Positions 12,025 through 20,643 of a DNA stretch of 64,000 bases are shown here, one piece after another. The translations under genes and the position numbers were made by a program. Below the pieces are notes generated by a model that saw only the letters and a program-made list of their open reading frames with translations, did not search any database and was not told where the DNA came from. The stretch comes from Acorus gramineus (taxonomy: Eukaryota > Streptophyta > Magnoliopsida > Acorales > Acoraceae): assembly GCA_030737835.1 (NCBI GenBank), contig JAUJYN010000013.1, forward strand, positions 598,205-662,204, read 5' to 3'. Positions within the stretch are counted from its first letter, which is position 1; every line of letters begins with the position of its first letter.

Positions 12025-14412
12025 ATATATATCAGTAAAAATGGAATGAGGAAAATAAAATAAAAAGGAAATAAAATAACACACGTCAGGAAAAACAGAA
12101 AGTAAATGCAAACAAATAATAATAATAAAATAATAATAAAAAAGCACACAACCCAATACAATCATTTTATTTGTAAATCAAACAATAAATAAAATAAACA
12201 ACCAATAAAATAGAAAATAATAATTAACAAAAATAAAAGAAGGGGAAAAAAAGGAAAGAAACTGGATATTTTAAAATATATATATATGAACAAAACACAT
12301 AAAATTCCACTTAAATCATAAATTAAATAGTATTTTTTTAGAAATTATGGGCCCTCAGTATAAGGTGAAGGTTGCTTTGTTGCTCAACTATGCCCATGGC
12401 CAGCTATGGCCAAAATTATTATAGTTACTCATGGCATTAGAGTTCACATTGAATGTCAAACTTTTCTTTTTAGCTTGATTCTTGCCGAAGTTCGTGATGA
12501 CTTTTTAGTGCAGGCAAATGCTTAGTTTAGTTTTCCATCACTTTGCTGTACCACAATTTGAATTCTTTTTTTTTTCCCTGTAATATGAAAATATTCTTGG
12601 TTTTTTTTATTTATTTATTAGGATTATAAACAGATGTACAAAAAGAAAAGTACAATGGCATGAAGTTTACATGGTTTGTTAAAGCATACGTGGTCATTTA
12701 CAAAAAAGATACTCATATAACACTGTAAGCGTTCTGATAGCAGTGACAATTAATCACCTACAAAAAGTAAAAGTACTAATGGCTTCTCCCCTGTCGGTTT
12801 ATCAACACATCTCACAAGAACGGATGGCGAAATGATATCACGCAATTCGATCCTACAACACCCGTGTCTACTCCTTCCGTGAGAGTAGAAAGTCTTTTTC
12901 CTAGGTCACCTCAAATTCAACTAGAGAAGGCTCTTGGAACACTTGGTTAGATGTGATTAGACTTGAGGGATGATGTAAAGGTCAGTTTTAAATTTTCTGC
13001 TGGTTGTTAAATTCTTCCGGGCTCTAGTTAATTGATATACTCATTGATTAATTATTTTTTTAGATATTAAATTAATTATTTTCAATTATTCAACTATCCA
13101 CAACACGATATATTGCATATAAAATGTAAATCAGTCAATCATCAAAAATTACATGCACACATAAAATCTTTTAATACAATCACTAATATTTTCAAGGAAA
13201 AACACCTACAGGGAAAATATTGAGATATGCAAGAGAAAATCACTAATAAGTAAACTTTATATGAATAAAGTTCTTACAATCTAATGCTTTACATTCAAAC
13301 AAACGCCATGATCCTTCCTGTTATAGCTCACCGGTCCTGTGTCCACCTAAGTTGGAAAACTCCAATGCACTCCCATTATATTGACTCAACTTTTTCTCTC
13401 CTTATGAATCTCTTGAGGCCATAAAATCCGCCGTGTTCTTTTTATCTGATGTAGGAAGGATAGTCGATACGTTATTGGTGTGATCAGACCCCATAAAGAA
13501 AACTGTGAAAATAATAGTTGACAAAAATAATTATCATCTCAAAATTTCACTAAATTCGATATGCTAAGTTATTTTGTGGATGTATTTTGATCAGCTGTTA
13601 TAAACCTGACAATGTTTATTTTTCCAAATTTCATCATTAATGTAAATAAAATAAGCAAACGTCATTTTATGGTAATAATTTGAAAGGTTATTTTTATTTT
13701 CACAAATATAAGAATGATTGCTATCAATTTTGATTGACTTTTGGGATCTCATAATAAGTTGTTATTATATTTATTTATTTTCTATTTTTAGCAAATCTAT
13801 GCTCAGGTTTAATGAGGTTCCTAATTAGGCCTAATTGAGTCAATATTAAAGAAAACCTTATAGCTTTATGGCACATCATCTTCATATCAATAATTTTGAA
13901 GTCTATGGCATACATTCAAAATGCATCCAGATTCACTTAAAAGTATTTTAAATAAATTACAAAAATATATTGAAAATTAATTTTTTAAAAAAAATTTAAA
14001 ATCAAGATAAAAAAAAAATATGTAAAATCAGACTTTCCCCACATATAAAAATAAATTTGGGACCGACATATTTCGACTAGGGGATTACCTAATTAATGGA
14101 TACCACGATTGTTTTTAAAATCAATCCAATGGATGAATTGACTCTGAGTATTCAATTGTTTTTTATATACTCTTTGACAGATTGAAATGATACCACGATT
14201 ATACTAACACTTTAATTAGTTTTGTTAAAAAAAAATATCTGATAAAAGATCAAAATATGTGTATATTGCATTATTCTTTAGAAAGAGGTGTACAGTAACT
14301 GTATATTCCCTTCCCACAATAAAACAATAAAGAATTCCATATCCATACATATCAGTTTCCAGTCATGAGATGTGCTAATTCACAACAAAGAAAACCATCT
14401 CCAACACCAATA
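12025..14412. other. Intergenic region 3' of STIG1, with duplicated block A3
   Basis: No gene is supported. At 12025-12340 there are AAT-rich simple repeats. At about 12425-12500 the strings GTTACTCATGGC and TTAGCTTGATT, spaced by a CATTGAATGTCAAACTT-like segment, resemble 19060-19100 plus 19280-19320, giving a weak third block of the tandem duplication. The remainder (12560-14340) is AT-rich with no recognised element. It should contain the 3' UTR and poly(A) site of the minus-strand STIG1 gene at its right end. Confidence 0.4.
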
Positions 14413-14823
14413 TCAAGCATAGCTGCACATCCCATAGCGACAGTAACTCCCCTTCTTGCACTTGCTGTTGCATCCCCCACAGTGGTTCCTATCATACATC
14501 AGGCTCACACACTGTCCCTTGCAGCACCCCTCCCCATATCTGCACCTCCTCCCGCACTGCCCGCAGTTGAGGTTGTCTGTCATCACGTTCACGCACTGCT
14601 TCCTGCAGCAGTCCGGCTTCTGGCTTCCCTTCCCTCGGCATATCCTCGGGAAGATATCGCAAGTCGCCGGAGCCCTCGGGTTGGCCTCGGCGAGGATACG
14701 ACTCCTGATACTTGTATAATTGTCTTCTTCTTCTACTTCTTGTGTGGTTTCAAAGGCGAGATTAACGTATATGAGCATCACTAGTGACATGACAAACAGG
14801 ACTCTCTTCATTGACTCCATCAT
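14413..14823 (-). CDS. STIG1-like cysteine-rich secreted protein
   Basis: A single-exon frame of 136 codons. The N-terminus has a hydrophobic signal-peptide-like segment at about residues 7-24, followed by an acidic linker (TTQEVEEED) and then a cysteine-rich domain with 16 cysteines between residues 55 and 133. The domain holds two similar modules, CCRKQC and CCKGQC, each followed by C-x2-C-x3-C and set 28 residues apart, as in the STIG1 (stigma-specific protein 1) family. Family members are secreted; tomato and tobacco STIG1 act at the stigma and in pollen-tube growth, but other members act elsewhere, so the tissue here is unknown. Residue 1 is used as start; MKRVLF at residue 5 would also give a signal peptide. 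A TATA box lies about 100 bp upstream. Length and cysteine spacing are normal and there are no breaks. Confidence 0.9.
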   Translation of the reverse strand: MMESMKRVLFVMSLVMLIYVNLAFETTQEVEEEDNYTSIRSRILAEANPRAPATCDIFPRICRGKGSQKPDCCRKQCVNVMTDNLNCGQCGRRCRYGEGCCKGQCVSLMYDRNHCGGCNSKCKKGSYCRYGMCSYA

Positions 14824-14922
14824 GAAAATGGGTTTGTGTTACAGGTGAAGTTGTTTGTTAGGGAGAGGAGGATAAAAATTGAAGGTGAAAAGTGTCTGAG
14901 AGAGATGGGAAGGCTTGATGGG

Positions 14923-14932
14923 CTATTTATAG
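14923..14932 (-). promoter_or_regulatory. TATA box of the STIG1-like gene
   Basis: On the minus strand this reads CTATAAATAG, a near-ideal plant TATA box, 100 bp before the start codon. Transcription would begin near 14893-14900 and give a 5' leader of about 70-75 nt. Confidence 0.75.
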
Positions 14933-15169
14933 GCAAATTGTGTTACGAGTTGACTAATGTAATATTCTACATTAATTAATTTTACGCAGTCTTTGTGGAA
15001 GAGAGCGTATTTTAGCGCATGTGTTGCGATTGATAATTTTAAACAGTATATATATATAGAAGTTAGGTCTACTGATGGAATTTGAAAAAGTGGGTGATGA
15101 AGCATTTTTAAGCTTAATAAATGGATGAAGCAAACAAATTAAAAGCATCTTAGATGTACTGAATATATC

Positions 15170-15765
15170 CATAGTCATCCAATTAAATTGGTGTGCTAGT
15201 CAACTTTCTCTAGCAATTACATGGTTATATTACATTTCAAACTTGTATGACTTAATTATGTCTGGTTTAGAACTGATTTTTCCACATTCAAACAATTAGT
15301 GGCTCATAGCCTAACCGAGCTGACAGATGCATGTGTTTTTTTGGCAATGCATGTTCGTGTTTTGTTTGGGGTTGTTTTTCTTCAAAGTTGGCCATCCTTT
15401 ATGGAAAAAGAACGTGCGCCAAGTGATTGTCATGGAAAAAAAAATGATTGAATTAATATGTTGAAGACAGGAAAATATAAATGAAATTTCCATATATGAG
15501 CTCATCACCTATGTTTAAGACAGGATCATGCGTGAAAACCCAGTCGTCCTCTCAATCAGGTCATGAAATTCATGAACCAACTCTTGCTTTCATGTATAGG
15601 AACATATAATCTTTGACCATGCAAATCAAATGTGACATTGGAGGAAATGTTGCCATTCTAGCCAGAGCTAAGTTTACTCGCAAGATTGAATGACAACCAT
15701 GTGCAACTGATTATTAAAATCCAAGTCAAATTTTTTTTGAAACCATCAATAGTATGCACGTTAAA
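15170..15765. repeat. Duplicated block B1, upstream of STIG1 (matches 1018-1778)
   Basis: It starts about 350 bp upstream of the STIG1 start codon and may therefore hold promoter sequence. It is collinear with block A1. Strings kept in both may mark functional promoter parts or may simply be slow to diverge. Confidence 0.8.
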
Positions 15766-17420
15766 CTTCTATAGAACTTGTACAGCCTAAAATTAACTCC
15801 TCATAAAGATGTGCCATCTTGAGGCGTTATAAAGTATTTCATCACTCAATGTCAGATCCTAAACTTGAGGAAAGAGTATCTGAAATAAATGGATTACAAT
15901 GATAGGTGAAAAAAGAAATATTGTTATTTTTTACTTGCTTAAAGCCTTGATCTTTAGAGGGTTTTCGCTCTTTTTTTTTACAACTTTCTGCTCTCTGACC
16001 CCGATCAAAATCTCCATAAACTGCAGAATGCAGATCGTGTCGAAGAAACGATCAGCCAACATAGAGATTCAGATGTGCGATGGAACTAGGGAAACTATAT
16101 ACTTGCGATTAATTTCATTGCCATTCATCAGTTATGTCCAAGAAATCTCCATATGTTTTGTGATATGCCAAGCGTTTGAATAAATAAACTTTATTTTAAG
16201 ACACATATGGGCATTTTCATTTCAAAAAATATATCAAAAGAACATCCGAATAGGGGCCTTACTTGAATTGGACCCGGGTAAGACCCTTATTTTTGCTGTT
16301 TGAATAAACTTTAAACAGAAATAAAAGTGACATTATTTGAAAAAGCTTTCAAGAGGTCTAGTGCCATGGTAATTGTTCAACCAACGCAGTTACTCATGGA
16401 ATGATCAGTATCCTCGAACTTTTTGTGTGGCCCAAAAAATGATGATATGTCCGGTACTACTGTGCAGTTCCGTTTCCAACTCGCACTGGTTTTTTTTAAA
16501 ATATAATTAAACTCATCAATTGAAATACATATTTATATAAAAATAAAATATATATTGAGATATACTATTTTATTTTAAAAAAATTGAAAAAAATTCATAT
16601 ACTTGGATAATACAATATACATTTCAATAAAGTATTGTATAGTACTGCATTATATATCACAGTGTACAGAGGTAACTGAGGACTCATGGGTTACAAAACA
16701 AAACTGCAAAACGGATTGAGTGTACCAGCAATCATATAGTTCAATATCAAGCCACCATGTAGATGGACAAAAATCTTTAAATTGTGAATGCATTTAAGTA
16801 AATAACAAATAAAATAATAAGATTTTATCAACAAGTGAATTTTGACAGCTTACATGGCACTTCCCTATTGGCAAAAACCCTTTATGGCATTAACAGAGGA
16901 TCCATTTTGTTTCCCATCAAGAAAAATGGACAATTTAAAAAAAAAATAAAAGAATTTTTAATTCCAACTATTTTTAGTCCCGCATTCCAATTTTTTTAGC
17001 ATATGAAAATACCCTTAGCAGTTATAATATTTTTAATTCTTTATGTCAAATATATATCACCGGTATGTGGATAACAGCATATGAGATTTATCAGTATACA
17101 TAGTAAACAACATACACAAAATACATAAAATGTATGAAAGGAATTCAAATAAATTAAGCTACAGAAATGAGACAGAAGAAGAACCTTGAAAAAATGTAGC
17201 TGCTAACTTTGAGTGTTTTCATACGTTAAAAGTCTAAGAGACCTAAAAATAAAGGGCTAAAAAATAAATATAATTAACTTCCCCTAAAATAAATTGAAAT
17301 AAAACTTAAAGTCAATACCCTTGGTAATATAAAATAAAAATGTATGATTCATCTGCATCAACTCAAAAAAAAAAAAAAAGGCAGACTATGCACATACATA
17401 TTTCACTTTCTTACTTCTTA
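15766..17420. other. AT-rich intergenic DNA of duplication copy B
   Basis: No gene is supported. A 94-codon open frame at 15899-16183 on the plus strand resembles nothing I know and has no coding-like composition. Poly-A/T tracts are common, for example near 16490, 16930 and 17360. Confidence 0.5.
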
Positions 17421-17660
17421 GGCGTTTGGCACCAAATTTTTTTTTATAAAGTTTTTAGCTTTTTTTTATAAGCTAAAGTTAAAAACTGTTATCAAACAGA
17501 TTAGCTTAAATACGTTATCATTATATTTCTTGATTGTCTCTGACATAGTGCCTCGAAATTTGTGTTTCCATGCATAAAGCAGTCATCATTATTATACCAT
17601 AAAAAAGAGTGCATAAAACATTTAAAAACTGTTTTTCAAACTATGTTTTCAAACGCACTC
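17421..17660. mobile_element. Possible Tourist-like MITE
   Basis: The 240-bp segment is flanked by TTA on both sides (17418-17420 and 17661-17663). Its left end is GGCGTTTGGCACC and its right end, on the other strand, is GAGTGCGTTTGAAAAC, sharing GCGTTTG. The inverted repeats are poor, so it is either old or a different subfamily from the element at 3372. Confidence 0.5.
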
Positions 17661-17929
17661 TTAGTGTACTACATTTTTTAAAATTTGCACAAGTAAAAAA
17701 TTAACAAGTGGGACATAGAGGAATATCAAAGTCCTTTTTTATTTTTTTGATTGGTAATTGAAACTTTGTATAGCTATGAGAATTTACAAATTAATGTATA
17801 AAGGTTAGCAGGTTAATAAGGGAAAGGAAAGGGGAAGAGAGAGCTGGGTCACCCTGCATCCTATCTGCCCCATTTTTCCACCTTAGTGCAATAGCCGGGT
17901 CACAAGGAATATCGAAATCCTTGTGGCCA

Positions 17930-18047
17930 AACAATACCAAAATTTTGACACACACACACACCAGATTTTCATAATTCTTCATAGACTATATATCCTCTGT
18001 ATATTTCCATCTAAGGCGACTCAGTGCGTATCCACCGACTACCAGCA

Positions 18048-18081
<34 letters not shown>

Positions 18082-18170
18082 TGTGAGTCAACTCTTATAC
18101 AGATAATTAAATATATTTCATTACAGCCTGTAACAAGTTTTAGAGAGTTTTGATCAAAGTTTTTATAAGA
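17930..18170. repeat. Duplicated block B2 with a (TA)n microsatellite
   Basis: Collinear with block A2 at 10768-11010 (strings ACCAAAATTTTGACA, CATAGACTATATAT, GAGTCAACTC). At about 18049-18080 it has an uninterrupted run of TA repeats bounded by TGCA that block A2 lacks. Confidence 0.7.
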
Positions 18171-18176
18171 GGAACT

Positions 18177-18259
18177 CCAACCGTGCTCTATTTCTTTAAA
18201 ATGGAGCACGGTTGGGCTCCATATTTGGAGGCTCACTATTTGAGCTTCCAAATATGGAG
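18177..18259. repeat. Two adjacent hairpins at one end of a possible MITE
   Basis: Hairpin 1 has perfect 12-bp arms (CCAACCGTGCTC at 18177-18188 and its complement at 18204-18215). Hairpin 2 has 19-bp arms with one mismatch (18217-18235 and 18241-18259) and a 5-base loop. A weak terminal match between about 18169 (AGAGGAACTCCAACC) and about 18880 on the other strand (CTTCTAAGCGCATCTTCAA) suggests a 0.7-kb element, but I see no target duplication. Confidence 0.55.
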
Positions 18260-19106
18260 GTTTAATTTAGTTTTTATTTATTTTAAAAAGAAAGTGTGTA
18301 ATTTGTTCTACATAATTTTAATTTTCATAAAATTAGTATAATTGGATTGATATCTTCGATACGATTTAAATGAGTCTAATATTGAATATGTTTAACGTAT
18401 GTTTAAAAAAATAAAAAAAAATCCAAATAACCCCCTGTAAACTATTTAAAATTCATTTAACCCCGTGGCCTTTCCTAAAGTTCATATCTGTCAATGAAAA
18501 TCTAGCTCATGGAGTTATTTGTATTTATATAGATGTTTTATTTGTATTTCCTAAAGTTCATATATGGCCTTTCCTAAAGTTCATATCTGTTATTTGTGAA
18601 TAACAGATAAGCTGATTATATTGTCTGGAACTGATAATATTAACTTAAATATATTTTTAATTTTTAATATTTCTAAATTATATATTATATAAGAAAATAA
18701 TAGAGATATTACAAATTGAAATTTTATGAAAAATAATATATAAAATAGAATAGAGATAAAAATAAGATTGTGGTTGAAATTGATAAATGAATAGTGAGAC
18801 TCTAAACTCACTTTTTAATTTTTTAATATTTTTTAATTTATTTTAGAGATCTGCATTGAAGATGCGCTTAGAAGAGTAGACCGATGATTTGAATAAAAAC
18901 AAGTAGAGGTGACACTTTGATTGATCTGTGGGTCACGTGAAGAATTAAATGCATGCATGCACTTGTCATCCTAGCTATCACCTTCAGACAAAAGGAAGCT
19001 AAGAATGGCAAATGTGACGTGGATGTTTTTCGTCCACGAAAAGAGTCAGCAGGGAAATATCACTGGAGTTACTCATGGCCTTTACATGCAATGCATTAGG
19101 TTTACA
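18260..19106. other. AT-rich intergenic DNA
   Basis: A short string, CCTTTCCTAAAGTTCATAT, occurs at about 18470 and again at about 18568. No gene is supported. The weak block B3 begins near 19060 with GTTACTCATGGCC. Confidence 0.4.
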
Positions 19107-19266
19107 ATTTTTTTATTTTTTTATTTAAAAATAAATAAATGTTTACTACTCATTTTTATTGTTGAATTTAAATTATAAATTTTTAAAAGAGGAAGAATGA
19201 ATATAAATATAAAATAAAGATAAGAAGATATAAAAACCCTATAAATAAACAAACTTTAATCTTTGA
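19107..19266 (-). mobile_element. Possible short retroposon with 13-bp target duplication
   Basis: The 160-bp segment is flanked by exact copies of CATTAGGTTTACA (19094-19106 and 19267-19279). It starts with a T-rich run, as expected for a minus-strand insertion ending in poly(A). Taking it out restores collinearity with block A3 near 12450. I see no tRNA-like promoter boxes, so the family is unknown. Confidence 0.4.
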
Positions 19267-19680
19267 CATTAGGTTTACATTTAAGGTCAACTTTAATTTC
19301 TTTTGAGCTTGATTTACGCGATGGTGGATTTGATTTATGTAGCTAGCTATATATGTATTAAATAATAAGTTAATAACGTACCCTAGTTAAGCGGGATTGA
19401 TACATATATAAGGAAGGGTCAGAGATTTGATTTTTTCAGTAGATGTATCTTCTACTGAGGGACTCTCTGGTATGCCTATCTTTGGCTTTCCTTTTTTTCC
19501 TTCTAATAAAAGGGCGTATGTACCATTTCTATATATAATAATAAAAAAGTTGAAGTGTTGGTTTTATTGGAAAAAAAAATTATAGGAATATATTTATCAA
19601 TTTTGTGTAAATTATATAAATAGGGATTCATTCTAAAAGTTGTTCATTCCAAAAGTTGTTCTAGATAAGATTTAGTTTAA

Positions 19681-19915
19681 GGCAGCGTTTGGTTGTACGA
19701 TTAAGCAGCTTCTGCGGTTGCAGAAAGCTGTTTCTGCAATCTTGCTATCAAATAGTTTTACGATAACAGCTTTTTGCAAATAGATTTTAGGTAAATAGTG
19801 CTCAAAAGCTGCGATTTTCAAAAGCTGGGGGGTGTGCTCCGTGCAGAATCAGTTTTAAAACTCAGATTCCTGCATAATATATATCAGTTTTGCAATCACA
19901 CAACCAAACGCACCC
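19681..19915. mobile_element. Tourist-like MITE, copy 2
   Basis: The 235-bp element begins GGCAGCGTTTGGTTG, ends CAACCAAACGCACCC, and has TAA immediately outside each end (19678-19680 and 19916-19918). The inside shares TAGTTTTACGATAACAGC-like and AAAAGCTGCGATTTT-like stretches with copies 1 and 3. Confidence 0.85.
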
Positions 19916-20257
19916 TAACCCTTCTACTATCAGGTTGAGTCTTGATTCAAAATTAGATATATATCAACAGGCCAGCTCGAATGGGTCCAGTTCGGGCCCG
20001 GGCCCAACCAGACAAAAAGATGGGTCAAGCCGGACGGGTCAGGCTTTTGGGTTTCAGGCCAAATGCTAAACCTCATGTCATGTTGAACGGATTTGCATAA
20101 GTGAATAATATCTAAATATTAAGTAATCCTAATTATCCAGAAAAATATGATAAATTTAACAAATAAAACTAAAATACTAAAAGTGCAAATCATCCTAATC
20201 CTCCATTTAGTGGTCTTCAACATTGATCGAATGGTCCACGATCGTGCTACATCAGAG
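19916..20257. other. Intergenic DNA with a GGGCCC/GGGTC-rich relic
   Basis: From 19970 to 20070 the sequence is rich in GGGTC and GGGCCCGGGCCC, like other degenerate plant repeats in this window (near 1-45 and 34000-34180). No gene is supported before the FAR1-like segment begins. Confidence 0.4.
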
Positions 20258-20643
20258 CCTCTTGGCTTTTCAAAACAAGACCAAAAGAATTTTCTTCAAC
20301 CGAAAGGATAAAGTGAATTGGCTTATGGAGAAGCTGCAAGTGTGTTGAAATATTTTCAAAGTCAAACAACAGAAAATCCGTCATTTGTTTATTCCTTCCA
20401 ATTGGATAGTGAGGAACAGATCACAAATATATTACGGGTTGACCCTGGGATGATAATTCACTATGGTCAATTTGGTGATGTTATATGTTTTGATACCACA
20501 TAAAAAATTAATGAAGAGAATCAACCATTCAATGTGTTTGTTGGTTTTAATCATCATTGAGAAACTGTAGTTTGTGGGGCTGCTTTGATGTACAACGAGA
20601 CAGCAAATGCATTTATTTGCTGGTTGTGATGCCTAACACATAA
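20258..20643 (+). pseudogene. FAR1-related / MULE-transposase-like gene, 5' part
   Basis: The frame reads LGFSKQDQKNF, then YGEAASVLKYFQ, NPSFVYSFQLDSEEQITNI, YGQFGDV and FVGFNHH, matching the start of the MULE transposase domain in plant FAR1-RELATED SEQUENCE proteins. A stop lies right after the FDTT motif at about 20501, with others before YGEA. About 30 codons are missing between FICWL and the following VMPNT motif, the part normally holding a conserved Asp. The family comprises transcription factors domesticated from Mutator transposases. The copy was already decayed and was then split by the retrotransposon at 20644-30998; it continues at 31004. Confidence 0.8.

Noticed and set aside
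14365-14784. 139-codon plus-strand frame over the STIG1 gene
   Set aside because: It is the antisense shadow of the cysteine-rich gene; the minus strand has the signal peptide, conserved cysteine spacing and TATA box.
15899-16183. 94-codon plus-strand frame
   Set aside because: No domain, signal or homology I recognise, AT-rich composition and no promoter; best explained as chance.
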